64,000 nucleotides of DNA from Massilia alkalitolerans DSM 17462 (lineage in GTDB: Bacteria; Pseudomonadota; Gammaproteobacteria; Burkholderiales; Burkholderiaceae_D), in NCBI RefSeq assembly GCF_000427785.1, contig NZ_ATYR01000030.1:16134-80133 (forward strand), read 5' to 3'. Positions 7,932-17,252 of this stretch are shown here, piece by piece. The notes beneath the pieces were generated by a model that was given only the letters and a program-made list of their open reading frames with translations, was not told the origin of the DNA and searched no databases. Position 1 is the stretch's first letter; the number at the start of each line of letters is the position of its first letter. Both the position numbers and the translations under genes were made by a program.

Positions 7932-8924
7932 ATGAAAAACTGGCTTGCACGCCTGTTCGGCACGCCGTCGCTGCCGGTGCCGACGCCGCCTTTGGCCGCC
8001 CCCCCACCCGCCGGCGTTGTAAATCCGCCATCATCCTTCGACCTCGACCTGGCTTTTTACCGCTCGCTCGCACGCGGATCGGCGCACGCCGGCGAGATGC
8101 CCGAGGGATTGATTCTCGATGAGCTGGCGCGCCTGGCACGCCAGCCGGAAGCGGCCGCCGAACTGGTGCCGCGGGTGCCGGCGGTCATCCCGCAACTGCT
8201 GCGCAGCCTGCGCATCGATGCCACGTCAGCGGGCAAACTGGCGCGCCAGGTGACGCAGGACGTGAGCCTGGTGGCGGAAGTCATCCGCGAGGTCAACAGC
8301 CCGTATTACCGCGCCACGGCGAAAATCGCGAACATCGAAGGCGCCCTGATGCTGCTGGGCCAGAACGGATTGCGCATGCTGCTGGCGCGGGTGGCCTTCC
8401 GTCCGCTGATTGGCAGCCAGGGCGGACGGCTGGCGCGCCAGGCGGCGCCGCTGGTCTGGAGCCAGTCCGAGAAGTGCGCCATGGCGGCCAGCTTGGCAGC
8501 CCCCGCCTGCGGCGCCGATCCCTTCGAGGCCACGCTCGCGGGGCTGATGCAGAACGTCGGGCTGGTGGTCGCCCTGCGCCTGGCGGACCAGCTGGGCGGC
8601 GCGGCGCCCTTGCCGCAGTCCGACGGCTTCGCCCATGCCTTGCTGGACAGCGCGCGCAGGCTGTCGGCAGGGATCGCTGAGCTGTGGGAATTTCCGCCGG
8701 GCGTGGGGCAGGCGATCCTGCAGGCCGGCCAGTTTGATGCCACGCCGCTCGCGCAGGCGCTGCACGAAGGCGACCGGCTGTCCAAGCTGCGCGTGCTCTG
8801 CGATGCGGGCAACGCAGAGGCAAGTGAAATGGCAGCAGTATTATCCGGCAACGCGTTGCGAATATTTGACAAGCTGGGGCGGAGCACGGAGCAAGCATCC
8901 TCCATACGTAGGGTGGGCGGGTAA
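7932..8924 (+). CDS. HDOD domain protein
   Basis: 330 aa from ATG 7932 (MKNWLARLF); the open frame extends upstream to 7827, but that part looks non-coding. After a proline-rich linker (about 15-40), an HDOD domain runs at about 75-280 (VPAVIPQLLRSL, DVSLVAEVIREVNSPYYR, IEGALMLLGQNGLRMLLAR). HDOD is a non-catalytic relative of HD hydrolases, often found with signalling and c-di-GMP proteins, and it lies close to the GGDEF/EAL genes here. The last codons (IRRVGG) and the stop lie in the dispersed repeat that begins at 8908, so the C-terminus may have been replaced by the repeat. Partner unknown. Confidence 0.8.
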   Translation: MKNWLARLFGTPSLPVPTPPLAAPPPAGVVNPPSSFDLDLAFYRSLARGSAHAGEMPEGLILDELARLARQPEAAAELVPRVPAVIPQLLRSLRIDATSAGKLARQVTQDVSLVAEVIREVNSPYYRATAKIANIEGALMLLGQNGLRMLLARVAFRPLIGSQGGRLARQAAPLVWSQSEKCAMAASLAAPACGADPFEATLAGLMQNVGLVVALRLADQLGGAAPLPQSDGFAHALLDSARRLSAGIAELWEFPPGVGQAILQAGQFDATPLAQALHEGDRLSKLRVLCDAGNAEASEMAAVLSGNALRIFDKLGRSTEQASSIRRVGG

Positions 8925-9020
8925 TTTCGGGCAATGCCCGGAACTACAAACGCCCGCGCGTTCAACTCGTGCATGAGCAGTCGCGCGGCTCGCGCTGGCT
9001 GAACGCGCGGACGGCAAAGC
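8908..9020. repeat. Dispersed repeat, decayed copy
   Basis: Starts with GTAGGGTGGGCGGGT and contains GAACGCG and CGGCAAAGC near its end, as does the better copy at 30826-30933. The right terminal CACCCTAC is missing. Its left end supplies the last codons of the HDOD gene. No coding capacity seen. Confidence 0.6.
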
Positions 9021-9047
9021 GTGATCTAGTCCACTGGACTAGATCAC
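9021..9047. repeat. Perfect 13-bp inverted repeat (palindrome)
   Basis: Arms GTGATCTAGTCCA and TGGACTAGATCAC are separated by one base. It lies just after the decayed repeat and 22 bp beyond the 3' end of the methyltransferase gene on the minus strand. There is no T-tract, so it is either an operator-like site or a poor terminator shared by the convergent genes. Confidence 0.6.
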
Positions 9048-9069
9048 CCCTACGACAAACGACCTGGCA

Positions 9070-9741
9070 TCAGGCGTAGCCGATCCATCCCCGGAACACC
9101 CCGGCCGCGTAGAACATGCTCACCTCCTTGAATCCCTCATCGCGCAGCAGCGCCTCGTCCTGCTCCGGCGCCAGCACCGGCAACACCCGCTCGATCAGCG
9201 CGCGACGCTGCCGCGCTTCCTCGGGCGGCGCGCCGGAGGCCACCGCATAGGCCTCGTCGCGCGCCAGCCAGAGCGCGCGTTCAATCTCGTCCTCTGCAAC
9301 GCTCATGTGGGCCACCACGAAAGGTGCGCCGCGCCGCAGGCGCCGGTGGATGACGCGCATCGCATGGCGGCGTTCGCACAGCGGCATGAAATGCATGGTC
9401 AGCAGGCAGGCCGCGGCGTCGAAAGGACCGGCCGGCGCGGCATCCACGTAGCCTTCATGCAGCCGGACCCGCCCGGCATGCTCGCCGACGGTGTCGTGCG
9501 CCAGTTCCAGCATCTCGTGCGACGGGTCGACGCCGTCAAAAGACCATCCGGGCTGGGCATCGGCGAACGCCTTCAGTTCCAGCCCGCCGCCGGCGCCCAG
9601 CACCAGCACCCGGGCATCGAAGGGTGCCCGTTCAGCCAGCAGGACCTGCGCCATGCGCTGCAGGTCGCTGAATCCCGGCACCAGCCGCGGCGGCCCCTGG
9701 TGGTAATGCGCAACCGCGGCCGGATCGGAAAAATGCTTCAT
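9070..9741 (-). CDS. Class I SAM-dependent methyltransferase
   Basis: 223 aa from ATG 9741 (MKHFSDPAAVAHY); upstream in-frame starts lack support, and GAG lies before this one. Rossmann SAM-binding motif I is VLVLGAGGGLELKAF (about residues 43-57), followed by acidic motif II (FDGVDPSHEML) and DAAACLLTMHFM. These are typical of small-molecule methyltransferases such as the Tam/UbiE-like group. The substrate is not recognisable. It is divergent from mfd with 150 bp between. Confidence 0.8.
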   Translation of the reverse strand: MKHFSDPAAVAHYHQGPPRLVPGFSDLQRMAQVLLAERAPFDARVLVLGAGGGLELKAFADAQPGWSFDGVDPSHEMLELAHDTVGEHAGRVRLHEGYVDAAPAGPFDAAACLLTMHFMPLCERRHAMRVIHRRLRRGAPFVVAHMSVAEDEIERALWLARDEAYAVASGAPPEEARQRRALIERVLPVLAPEQDEALLRDEGFKEVSMFYAAGVFRGWIGYA

Positions 9742-9850
9742 TGCACTTCTCATTCTGCACCTCGCTTCAAGCCGGCATCGAGGCCAGGAGCGCAATCCGC
9801 CAAGGCGTCCTGCCCGGCGTGGCGCGCCTACGCGGCCCGGGCCATTCGTC

Positions 9851-9856
9851 TATAAT
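9851..9856 (+). promoter_or_regulatory. Probable -10 box of mfd
   Basis: Perfect TATAAT 35 bp before the mfd start. The -35 position (CCTACG at 9828-9833 with a 17-bp spacer) matches poorly, so strength is uncertain. Confidence 0.45.
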
Positions 9857-9891
9857 GGCCCACCACTGTTGCGAACGTCACTGCGCGCTCA

Positions 9892-12800
9892 ATGCCCTTC
9901 GATCTCAAGAAAAATCTTCCCAAACCAGGAACCCGTTTTGCCCTGCCGGCCCTGCATGGCTCGAGCGACGCGTATGCGCTCGCCACTGCCGCGCTGGCAC
10001 TCAAGGCCAGGAATCAGATACTGACCGTGGTCGTGGCCAATGCCAGCGACGGTCAGCGCCTGCTCGACGAGATACCCTGGTTCGCGGACGGCAAGTTGTC
10101 CTGCCACCTGTTGCCCGACTGGGAAACCCTGCCCTACGACGCATTCTCGCCGCACCAGGACCTGGTGTCCGAACGCCTGGCCACGCTGCACGAGATCCGC
10201 AACGGCCAGTGCGACGTGCTGGTGGTGCCGGCCACCACCGCGCTGGTGCGGCTGGCCCCACCGTCCTTCCTCGCAGCCTACACCTTCTTCTTCCGGCAGG
10301 GCGAACGCCTGGACGAGGCGAGGCTGAAGGCCCAGCTGACGCTGGCCGGTTATACCCATGTGTCGCAGGTGATGTCGCCGGGCGAGTATTCGGTGCGTGG
10401 CGGCCTGATCGACCTGTTCCCGATGGGCTCGGCCCTGCCCTACCGCCTCGATCTGTTCGGGGACGAGATCGAATCGATCCGCACCTTCGATGCCGACACC
10501 CAACGCTCGCTGTACCCGGTCAAGGAAGTGCGCCTGCTGCCGGGCCGCGAATTCCCGATGGACGAAGCGGCGCGCACCGCCTTCCGCGGCCGCTGGCGCG
10601 AGCGCTTCGAGGGCGATCCTTCGCGCTCGCCGATCTACCGCGACATCGGCAACGGCATCGCCTCGGCCGGCATCGAGTACTACCTGCCGCTGTTCTTCGA
10701 AGAAACCGCGACCCTGTTCGACTACCTGCCGCAGGACGCCACCCTGGCCCTGGTGGGCGACATCGAGGCCGCCATCCAGCGCTTCTGGCTCGATACCGAG
10801 TCGCGCTACAAATTCCTCAAGAGCGACCGCGAACGGCCGATCCTCGAGCCGCGCGAGCTGTTCCTGGGAGCAGAGCAATTCTTCACCTGCGCCAAGCCGC
10901 ACGGCCGCTGGACCATTGGCCGCGACCCGGCCGCCCCAAGCTCCGAGCTGTCGGCGCCGATTCCCGACATCTCGGTCAACCGCCGCCTGGACGATCCGCT
11001 GACCAACCTGCGTGCCTACCTCCTGCGCCAGGATGCGCGCGTGATGATCGTCGCCGATTCGGCCGGCCGCCGCGAGACCCTGCAGCAGTACTTCCACGAA
11101 TACCAGCTCGAGCTGGCGCCGGTCGAAGGCTTCGAAGGCTTCCGTACTACCGATGCGAAGCTCGCGCTCGGCGTAGCGCCCCTGCAGGCCGGCTTCGAGC
11201 TGAGCGAAGACCATGCGGGTCGCATGGTCTTCATCACCGAGACCGAACTGTATGCGGGTTCGGGCCGCCGCGCCGGCAAGAAGAAGCAGGAAGCGACCAG
11301 CCAGGTCGAATCGATGGTGCGCGACCTGTCGGAGCTGAAGATCGGCGACCCTGTGGTGCACATCAACCACGGCATCGGCCGCTACATGGGCCTGATGAGC
11401 ATGGACCTGGGCGAAGGCGAGATGGAATTCCTGCACCTGGAATACGCCAAGGAGACCAAGCTCTACGTTCCAGTGTCTCAGTTGCATGTCATTTCGCGCT
11501 ACTCGGGCACCTCGCCCGAAGACGCGCCGCTGCACAGCCTCGGCTCCGGCCAGTGGGAAAAGGCCAAGCGCAAGGCCGCCGAGCAGGTGCGCGACACCGC
11601 GGCCGAGCTGCTCAACCTGTACGCGCGCCGCGCCGCGCGCCAGGGCCACGCCTTCGAGTATTCGAGCACCGACTACGAGAACTTCGCCGGCAGCTTCGGC
11701 TTCGACGAGACTCCGGACCAGGCCGAGGCCATCCACAACGTCATCAAGGACATGACCTCGGGCCGTCCGATGGACCGCCTGGTGTGCGGCGACGTCGGCT
11801 TCGGCAAGACCGAGGTGGCCTTGCGGGCGGCCTTCATCGCCGTCATGGGCGGCAAGCAGGTCGCGATCCTGGCCCCGACCACCCTGCTGGCCGAGCAGCA
11901 CGCCCAGACCTTCGCCGACCGCTTCGCCGACTGGCCGGTGAAAATCGCCGAGCTGTCGCGCTTCCGCACCGGCAAGGAGATCAACAACGCGATCAAGGGC
12001 ATGGCCGACGGCACGCTCGACATCGTGATCGGCACGCACAAGCTGCTGTCGCCGGACGTGAAGTTCACGCGCCTGGGACTCGTCATCATCGACGAGGAAC
12101 ACCGCTTCGGCGTGCGCCAGAAAGAGGCGCTCAAGGCCCTGCGCGCCGAGGTCGACGTCTTGACCCTGACCGCGACCCCGATCCCGCGCACCCTCGGCAT
12201 GGCGCTGGAAGGCCTGCGCGACTTCTCCATCATTGCCACCGCGCCGCAGAAGCGCCTGGCGATCAAGACCTTCGTGCGCAGCGAAGACGGTTCCGTGATC
12301 CGCGAAGCCTGCCTGCGCGAGCTCAAGCGCGGCGGCCAGATCTACTTCCTGCACAACGAGGTCGAGACCATCGAAAACCGCCGCGCCATGCTGCAGGAGC
12401 TGCTGCCGGAAGCGCGCATCGGCGTGGCCCACGGCCAGATGCACGAACGCGACCTGGAAAAGGTGATGCGCGATTTTGTTGCGCAGCGCTTCAACATCCT
12501 GCTGTGCACCACCATCATCGAGACCGGCATCGACGTGCCGACCGCGAACACCATCATCATGCACCGCGCCGACCGCTTCGGCCTGGCCCAGCTGCACCAG
12601 CTGCGCGGCCGCGTGGGACGCTCGCACCACCAGGCCTATGCCTACCTGCTGGTCAGTGATGTTTCCGGCCTGACCAAGCAGGCGCAGCGCCGCCTGGATG
12701 CGATCCAGGCGATGGAAGAACTGGGCAGCGGCTTCTACCTGGCGATGCACGACCTCGAGATCCGCGGCGCCGGCGAGGTGCTGGGCGAGAACCAGTCGGG

Positions 12801-13338
12801 CGAGATGCTGGAGGTCGGCTTCCAGCTCTACTCCGACATGCTGAACGAGGCGGTCAAGTCGCTCAAGGCGGGCAAGGAGCCCGACCTGGCCGCGCCGCTC
12901 TCGTCGACCACCGAGATCAACCTGCACGTGCCGGCCCTGCTGCCGTCCGACTACTGCGGCGACGTGCACGAGCGCCTGTCGATCTACAAGCGCCTGGCCA
13001 ACTGCGAAAGCCAGGACAGGATCGACGCCATGCAGGAAGAGCTGATTGACCGTTTCGGCAAGATGCCGGACCAGGTCAAGGCCCTGATCGAGACCCACCG
13101 CCTGCGCATCGCGGCGAAAATGGTCGGCATCGTCAAGATCGACGCCCACGGCGAAGCGGCCAACCTGCAGTTCATGGAGAAGCCGCCGATCGATCCGATC
13201 AAGATCATCACCCTGATCCAGAAGAACCGCCACATCAAGCTCGCCGGCCAGGACAAGCTGCGCATCAGCGCCAGCATGCCCGACCTGGCGGCGCGCGTGG
13301 CGCAGGTAAAACAGACCATCAAACAACTGCTCGCTTGA
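9892..13338 (+). CDS. mfd: Transcription-repair coupling factor Mfd
   Basis: 1148 aa, the normal length for Mfd. It removes RNA polymerase stalled at DNA lesions and recruits UvrA for repair of the transcribed strand. The N-terminal UvrB-like region (LPDWETLPYDAFSPHQD) is followed by the RNA-polymerase-interacting CarD-like domain (VHINHGIGRYMGL, about 490), the RecG-like translocase with Walker A GDVGFGKTE (about 635) and DEEHRFGV (about 735), and the C-terminal TRCF domain. Start ATG 9892 lies 36 bp after a TATAAT. serB follows after 8 bp and is probably co-transcribed. Confidence 0.98.
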   Translation: MPFDLKKNLPKPGTRFALPALHGSSDAYALATAALALKARNQILTVVVANASDGQRLLDEIPWFADGKLSCHLLPDWETLPYDAFSPHQDLVSERLATLHEIRNGQCDVLVVPATTALVRLAPPSFLAAYTFFFRQGERLDEARLKAQLTLAGYTHVSQVMSPGEYSVRGGLIDLFPMGSALPYRLDLFGDEIESIRTFDADTQRSLYPVKEVRLLPGREFPMDEAARTAFRGRWRERFEGDPSRSPIYRDIGNGIASAGIEYYLPLFFEETATLFDYLPQDATLALVGDIEAAIQRFWLDTESRYKFLKSDRERPILEPRELFLGAEQFFTCAKPHGRWTIGRDPAAPSSELSAPIPDISVNRRLDDPLTNLRAYLLRQDARVMIVADSAGRRETLQQYFHEYQLELAPVEGFEGFRTTDAKLALGVAPLQAGFELSEDHAGRMVFITETELYAGSGRRAGKKKQEATSQVESMVRDLSELKIGDPVVHINHGIGRYMGLMSMDLGEGEMEFLHLEYAKETKLYVPVSQLHVISRYSGTSPEDAPLHSLGSGQWEKAKRKAAEQVRDTAAELLNLYARRAARQGHAFEYSSTDYENFAGSFGFDETPDQAEAIHNVIKDMTSGRPMDRLVCGDVGFGKTEVALRAAFIAVMGGKQVAILAPTTLLAEQHAQTFADRFADWPVKIAELSRFRTGKEINNAIKGMADGTLDIVIGTHKLLSPDVKFTRLGLVIIDEEHRFGVRQKEALKALRAEVDVLTLTATPIPRTLGMALEGLRDFSIIATAPQKRLAIKTFVRSEDGSVIREACLRELKRGGQIYFLHNEVETIENRRAMLQELLPEARIGVAHGQMHERDLEKVMRDFVAQRFNILLCTTIIETGIDVPTANTIIMHRADRFGLAQLHQLRGRVGRSHHQAYAYLLVSDVSGLTKQAQRRLDAIQAMEELGSGFYLAMHDLEIRGAGEVLGENQSGEMLEVGFQLYSDMLNEAVKSLKAGKEPDLAAPLSSTTEINLHVPALLPSDYCGDVHERLSIYKRLANCESQDRIDAMQEELIDRFGKMPDQVKALIETHRLRIAAKMVGIVKIDAHGEAANLQFMEKPPIDPIKIITLIQKNRHIKLAGQDKLRISASMPDLAARVAQVKQTIKQLLA

Positions 13339-13346
13339 GAAACACA

Positions 13347-14195
13347 ATGACGATGAACCTGGTGCTCCAGGGGCCGCAGGCCTCTTCCGACACGCTCGAC
13401 CGCCTGGCGCAGCTCGCCCGGCCCGCGCGCGTGGTCCACCTCGGCGACCATGCGCTGCGCTGCGAGGACGTGGCCTTCTCCGCCGAACTGAAGGCGCGCA
13501 TCGACGCGGCCGCCCTCAAAGCCGGCGTCGATGCCTGCTTCATCGAGGCCGGGCGTCGGCTAGCGGATTTCGGCCTGGTCGCCATGGACATGGACTCGAC
13601 GCTGATCACCATCGAGTGCATCGACGAGATCGCCGACATGCAGGGCCTGAAACCCCAGGTGGCCGAGATCACCGAAGCGGCCATGCGCGGCGAGCTCGAT
13701 TTCGCGGCCAGCCTGACGCGCCGCGTGGCGCTGCTCGAAGGCCTGGACGCCACGGCCCTGGAGCGCGTCTACGACGAGCGCCTGCGCATCTCGATGGGCG
13801 GCGAAGCGATGCTGAAGGCGGTGCAGGCCGCCGGCCTGAAGACCCTGCTGGTGTCGGGCGGCTTCACCTTCTTCACCGAGCGCCTGCAGCAGCGCCTGGG
13901 GCTCGACGTCGCGCATGCGAACGTGCTGGAAGTGGCAAACGGCAAGCTGACCGGTCGCGTGCTCGGCGGCATCGTCGATGCGGAAGAAAAGATGCGCACG
14001 GTCGAGCGTGTCTGCGCGCAATATGGCCTCGCGCCGCGCCAGGCCATCGTCATGGGCGACGGCGCGAACGACCTCAAGATGATGGGCATCGCCGGCCTGT
14101 CGGTGGCCTTCCGCGCCAAGCCGGTGGTGCGTGCGCAGGCTTCGGTGGCGCTGAACTTCTCGGGACTGGACGGTCTCTTGACGATCCTGCAGTGA
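13347..14195 (+). CDS. serB: Phosphoserine phosphatase SerB
   Basis: Last step of serine biosynthesis, phosphoserine to serine; cytoplasmic HAD-family enzyme of 282 aa. Motif I DMDSTL with nucleophile Asp81 and Asp83, motif II LLVSGGFTFF, and motif IV MGDGANDLKMM are intact. The first 75 residues are the weakly conserved N-terminal domain. Start ATG 13347 is preferred; TTG 13335 and ATG 13353 are alternatives. It follows mfd by 8 bp. Confidence 0.95.
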   Translation: MTMNLVLQGPQASSDTLDRLAQLARPARVVHLGDHALRCEDVAFSAELKARIDAAALKAGVDACFIEAGRRLADFGLVAMDMDSTLITIECIDEIADMQGLKPQVAEITEAAMRGELDFAASLTRRVALLEGLDATALERVYDERLRISMGGEAMLKAVQAAGLKTLLVSGGFTFFTERLQQRLGLDVAHANVLEVANGKLTGRVLGGIVDAEEKMRTVERVCAQYGLAPRQAIVMGDGANDLKMMGIAGLSVAFRAKPVVRAQASVALNFSGLDGLLTILQ

Positions 14196-14452
14196 CGCGT
14201 TTTTCCGTGCGGCGAGGACAGTTCCGCACGGCATAGCGCCTGGATTCACGGGCGATATGCATGTGAAGCACGAAATTTCATGCACTGACGAACCGTCGCG
14301 TTTCGCATAAGTTTCCTCTGTTCCGTAAGTTCGGTGCTCAAACACGAGCCAGCGCAAAAGAACTGACACGCACGATTGGATGAGCAGCGCTGCTGGTCTA
14401 TGGTATTGGTGCGGCCGCGCCGCGGCTGCGCCTCACTCCTCAGGAGCATGCC

Positions 14453-15784
14453 ATGTCCATTCCGGCCTTCCGCACCTCGCTTCCTCACCTTTCCGATTCC
14501 CAATCCGACCATGCCGCCCGCGCGGCCGGCGGCCCAGACAGCGGCCGACGGCGCTTCGTCCTCGGTGTGCCGGCCCTTGCAGGCAGTCTTGCCCTCGCAC
14601 CCTTGGGCGTATCGGCGCAGCAGCTGCCCGGCTGGTGCGCAAGCTGGGGATGCGCACCGGCCGGGCCCGCCCCTGCCGGCAGCTACTACGACTACAATTT
14701 CAGCGGGCAGACGATCCGGATGTTCATCCGCGCCAGCATCGGCGGCAATCGCGTGCGCGTGCGCCTGTCCAACCAGATGGGCAGCGCGCCGCTCGCCATC
14801 GACGCCGCCTGGATCGGCCTGCGCAGCAGCGCGCAAGCGGTGATCGCGGGATCGAACCATCCGCTCACTTTCGGCGGCAGGAGCACCGTCACCATCCAGC
14901 CCGGCGCCCATGTCCTGTCCGATCCCCTGTTCTTCCAGGTCGCGCCCTTCGCCGACCTCGCCATCAGCCTGTATTTCCCGTCGAGCGCGCCGGCCAGGGC
15001 CAGCACGCTGCACCGCGATTCCTGGTCGTCGACCTACGTCGCATCTGGCAATGCCGCGGCCAGCACCACCTTCTCGACCACCCGCAGTTTCGCTTCCTGG
15101 GCCTTCCTCACCGAAGTGGACGTCGACGTCGGCGCGCCCTGCGTCGTGGCGATCGGCGACTCGCTCACCGACGGCCAGGGCAGCACCGTGAACCAGAACC
15201 GGCGCTGGCCGGACTACCTGGCGCGGCGGCTGCAGGCCGAACTGGGCACGGCGGGACGCATCGGCGTGGTGAACCGGGGGATTGCCGGCAACCGGCTGCT
15301 GGTGGACGACCCGAACGCGCTGCTGGCCGGCCACGACGTGCTCGAGCGCTTCGATCGCGACGTGCTCGCCACGCCCGGGGTGCAGGCCGCGATCGTGGCG
15401 ATCGGCATCAACGACATCATCCTGGCATCCAGTTCTGCCCTGACCTCGATGCGCGATAACCTGGTCAACGGCTACCGCCAGCTGATCATGAAGGCGCGTG
15501 CGCGCGGCATCACGATCCTCGGGGCGACGCTGCCCCCGATCCAGGGCTCCGGGCGCAACTCGGCGGCGCGCGAGACGGTACGCCAGCAGGTCAACAGCTG
15601 GTTGCGCTCGCCCTACGCCTTCGACGCGCTGGTCGATTGGGACAGCGTGCTGCGCGACCCGCAAGCGCCGACCTACCTGCGCAGTGCCTACAACAGCGGC
15701 GACGGGCTGCACCCGAACGATGCCGGCTACCAGGCCCTGGCGGCCGCCGTGCCGCTCAGGGAGTTGGCGTCACTGCGTGTATGA
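14453..15784 (+). CDS. Exported SGNH/GDSL-family hydrolase
   Basis: 443 aa. CAGGAG lies 7 nt before ATG 14453. The N-terminus has a twin-arginine-like signal (GRRRFVLG, then a hydrophobic stretch ending VSA-QQ at about 64), so periplasmic or secreted location is expected. Residues about 65-220 form a beta-rich accessory region. The SGNH blocks follow: GDSLTDG (Ser), RGIAGN (Gly), GINDI (Asn) and DGLHPN (Asp-x-x-His). This is the layout of GDSL esterases acting on carbohydrate esters or lipids; the substrate is unknown. The 257 bp upstream holds an imperfect inverted repeat (TGCATG...CATGCA, 14257-14283) and no clear promoter. Confidence 0.88.
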   Translation: MSIPAFRTSLPHLSDSQSDHAARAAGGPDSGRRRFVLGVPALAGSLALAPLGVSAQQLPGWCASWGCAPAGPAPAGSYYDYNFSGQTIRMFIRASIGGNRVRVRLSNQMGSAPLAIDAAWIGLRSSAQAVIAGSNHPLTFGGRSTVTIQPGAHVLSDPLFFQVAPFADLAISLYFPSSAPARASTLHRDSWSSTYVASGNAAASTTFSTTRSFASWAFLTEVDVDVGAPCVVAIGDSLTDGQGSTVNQNRRWPDYLARRLQAELGTAGRIGVVNRGIAGNRLLVDDPNALLAGHDVLERFDRDVLATPGVQAAIVAIGINDIILASSSALTSMRDNLVNGYRQLIMKARARGITILGATLPPIQGSGRNSAARETVRQQVNSWLRSPYAFDALVDWDSVLRDPQAPTYLRSAYNSGDGLHPNDAGYQALAAAVPLRELASLRV

Positions 15785-15875
15785 CGGTGTCGGGAGCCAG
15801 CGCTTGTAACAGGGTGTAATTTCGGGCGGTACAGTGCACGGATTTTTTTATCATGGTGGCATCAGGAGGACCGCC

Positions 15876-16298
15876 ATGAAGAAACTCATCATTGTTACCG
15901 CGTCGCTGGCCGTGCTGGCCGGCTGCGCCGCGCCGGGCCCGAACTACTACGGCAGCCAGGCTTATCCGCGCTCGGGCGATCCGAGCCAGTGGCAAGTCGT
16001 GTCGGTGACACCGGTGCCGCTGGGCACGGGCGCCCGCGCGGCCGCGAGCGGGGACACCGGGACGACCACGACCTATGGCTCTGCTCCGGTGGTCGTGCAC
16101 CAGACGCCGGTCTATGTGCAGCCGGCGCCGGTGTACGTACCGCAGCCGGTGTACGTGCCGGAACCTGTCTACCAGCCGCGTTACTACTACCCGCCGGTCT
16201 CGATCGGCCTCGGCTTCAACTTCGGCCGCGGCTGGGGGCACCATCGCGGCTGGGGTGGCCACATCGGGACGCGCTTCCCCTACCATTGGCGCCGCTAA
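15876..16298 (+). CDS. Small Tyr/Pro/Val-rich lipoprotein
   Basis: 140 aa from ATG 15876, preceded by AGGAGG. Lipoprotein signal MKKLIIV with lipobox LAGC (Cys at about 18). The middle has degenerate repeats of VYVQP/VYVPQP/VYVPEP (about 85-112), and the end is rich in Gly, His, Trp and Arg. The same VYVQP-type repeat appears in the protein at 63136. Such proteins are common in Burkholderiales and have no assigned function. Confidence 0.8.
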   Translation: MKKLIIVTASLAVLAGCAAPGPNYYGSQAYPRSGDPSQWQVVSVTPVPLGTGARAAASGDTGTTTTYGSAPVVVHQTPVYVQPAPVYVPQPVYVPEPVYQPRYYYPPVSIGLGFNFGRGWGHHRGWGGHIGTRFPYHWRR

Positions 16299-16310
16299 AG
16301 GCGTGCACGT

Positions 16311-16342
16311 AAAAAAAGGCCGGCAGGGATGCCGGCCTTTTT
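16311..16342. terminator. Bidirectional rho-independent terminator
   Basis: Stem GGCCGGC / GCCGGCC with a 6-nt loop, flanked by seven A on the left and five T on the right. It lies between two convergent genes and can serve both. Confidence 0.85.
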
Positions 16343-16359
16343 CATGGGCGAGGCCCGGA

Positions 16360-16749
16360 TCAGTGGCCGTGGTGCTGGCGCTCGTACTCGTCCGCCTCCG
16401 CCTTGGTGGCGTGGACGATGCCGTCCGGATGCTCCGGCGGGGTGTACAGGGTGTACAGGCGCATCGGCTCGGTCTGCGAGGTATTGATGACGTTGTGCTC
16501 GGTGCCGGCCGGGATCACCACCGCGACGCCGTCTTCCAGCTTGTGCTCCTCGCCGTCCAGGATCGCGACGCCCTCGCCCGCTTCGACGCGGATGAACTGA
16601 TCGTGGCCTTCGTGGTGCTCGAGGCCGATCTCCTCGCCCGGCTGCAGGGTCATGATGACCAGCTGGCTGCGCTGGGTGGTGTAGAGCACCTCGCGGAAGT
16701 TGTTTCCGGCAAGGGTTTTCTCTTCGATATTGATGCTGTAGCCCGACAT
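16360..16749 (-). CDS. Single-domain cupin protein
   Basis: 129 aa; ATG 16749 with AGGAGA upstream. Cupin motif 1 includes GLEHHEGHDQFIRVEAGEG (metal ligands His/His/Glu) and motif 2 IPAGTEHNVIN (His). It resembles the family of small cupins annotated as cupin domain or mannose-6-phosphate isomerase-like proteins. The last residues are His-rich. No pathway is indicated by its neighbours. Confidence 0.85.
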   Translation of the reverse strand: MSGYSINIEEKTLAGNNFREVLYTTQRSQLVIMTLQPGEEIGLEHHEGHDQFIRVEAGEGVAILDGEEHKLEDGVAVVIPAGTEHNVINTSQTEPMRLYTLYTPPEHPDGIVHATKAEADEYERQHHGH

Positions 16750-16831
16750 TACTTTTCTCCTGATAAATGCGCACGGCTGTTGCCGCCTCGTCCACATTGT
16801 ATAAGAGCCAAACAAAACGCGTACGACGGCG

Positions 16832-17248
16832 CTAGCGGGAACCGAACAGGTCGTGGGCATCCAGCAGCGCATAGGCGATCTCGGGGTGCTCGGTCAGGCA
16901 GCGGCGCACCGCCGCCGGCACCGATTGCCGCGCCTTCTTGCACAAGCCCGGCTTCTCTTCCAACACCACGATGATGCCGCGCACGGTGCGCACCTCGTTC
17001 GGGCCCGGTGCGATGCGCAGTTCGGCGCCCAGGTTCTTGCGGATCAGTTCCTGCACGTGCTTGAGGTCTTCGTAGCTGCTCACGCGCTCGATGCGCTCGA
17101 CCAGCTTCTGCTCCTGCTGGCGGGTCAGGGCGAGAGGCCGGTGGTCGGCCTGCGGGTCGGCCATGACACGGTCGCGCTCGCACACGCAGGCGCCCGGCGG
17201 GCACTCCGTGCGGACGGGGAAAGGAAACGGCGGAAGGTGCTCGCTCAC
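16832..17248 (-). CDS. Conserved hypothetical protein with N-terminal cysteine cluster
   Basis: 138 aa, family not recognised. The N-terminus has a C-x4-C-x-C cluster (CPPGACVCERD, about 16-26) that could bind a metal. The middle is helical and charged, followed by a beta-like stretch TVRGIIVVLEEKPGLCKKA. It begins 4 bp after the Mut7-C gene on the same strand, so the DUF72, Mut7-C and this gene form a likely operon. Confidence 0.7.
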   Translation of the reverse strand: MSEHLPPFPFPVRTECPPGACVCERDRVMADPQADHRPLALTRQQEQKLVERIERVSSYEDLKHVQELIRKNLGAELRIAPGPNEVRTVRGIIVVLEEKPGLCKKARQSVPAAVRRCLTEHPEIAYALLDAHDLFGSR

Positions 17249-17252
17249 GCTG

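Noticed and set aside
9889..13347. Minus-strand open frame of 1152 codons
   Set aside because: Exact antisense shadow of mfd, His/Gln/Arg/Leu-rich composition without any domain; a GC-codon artefact.
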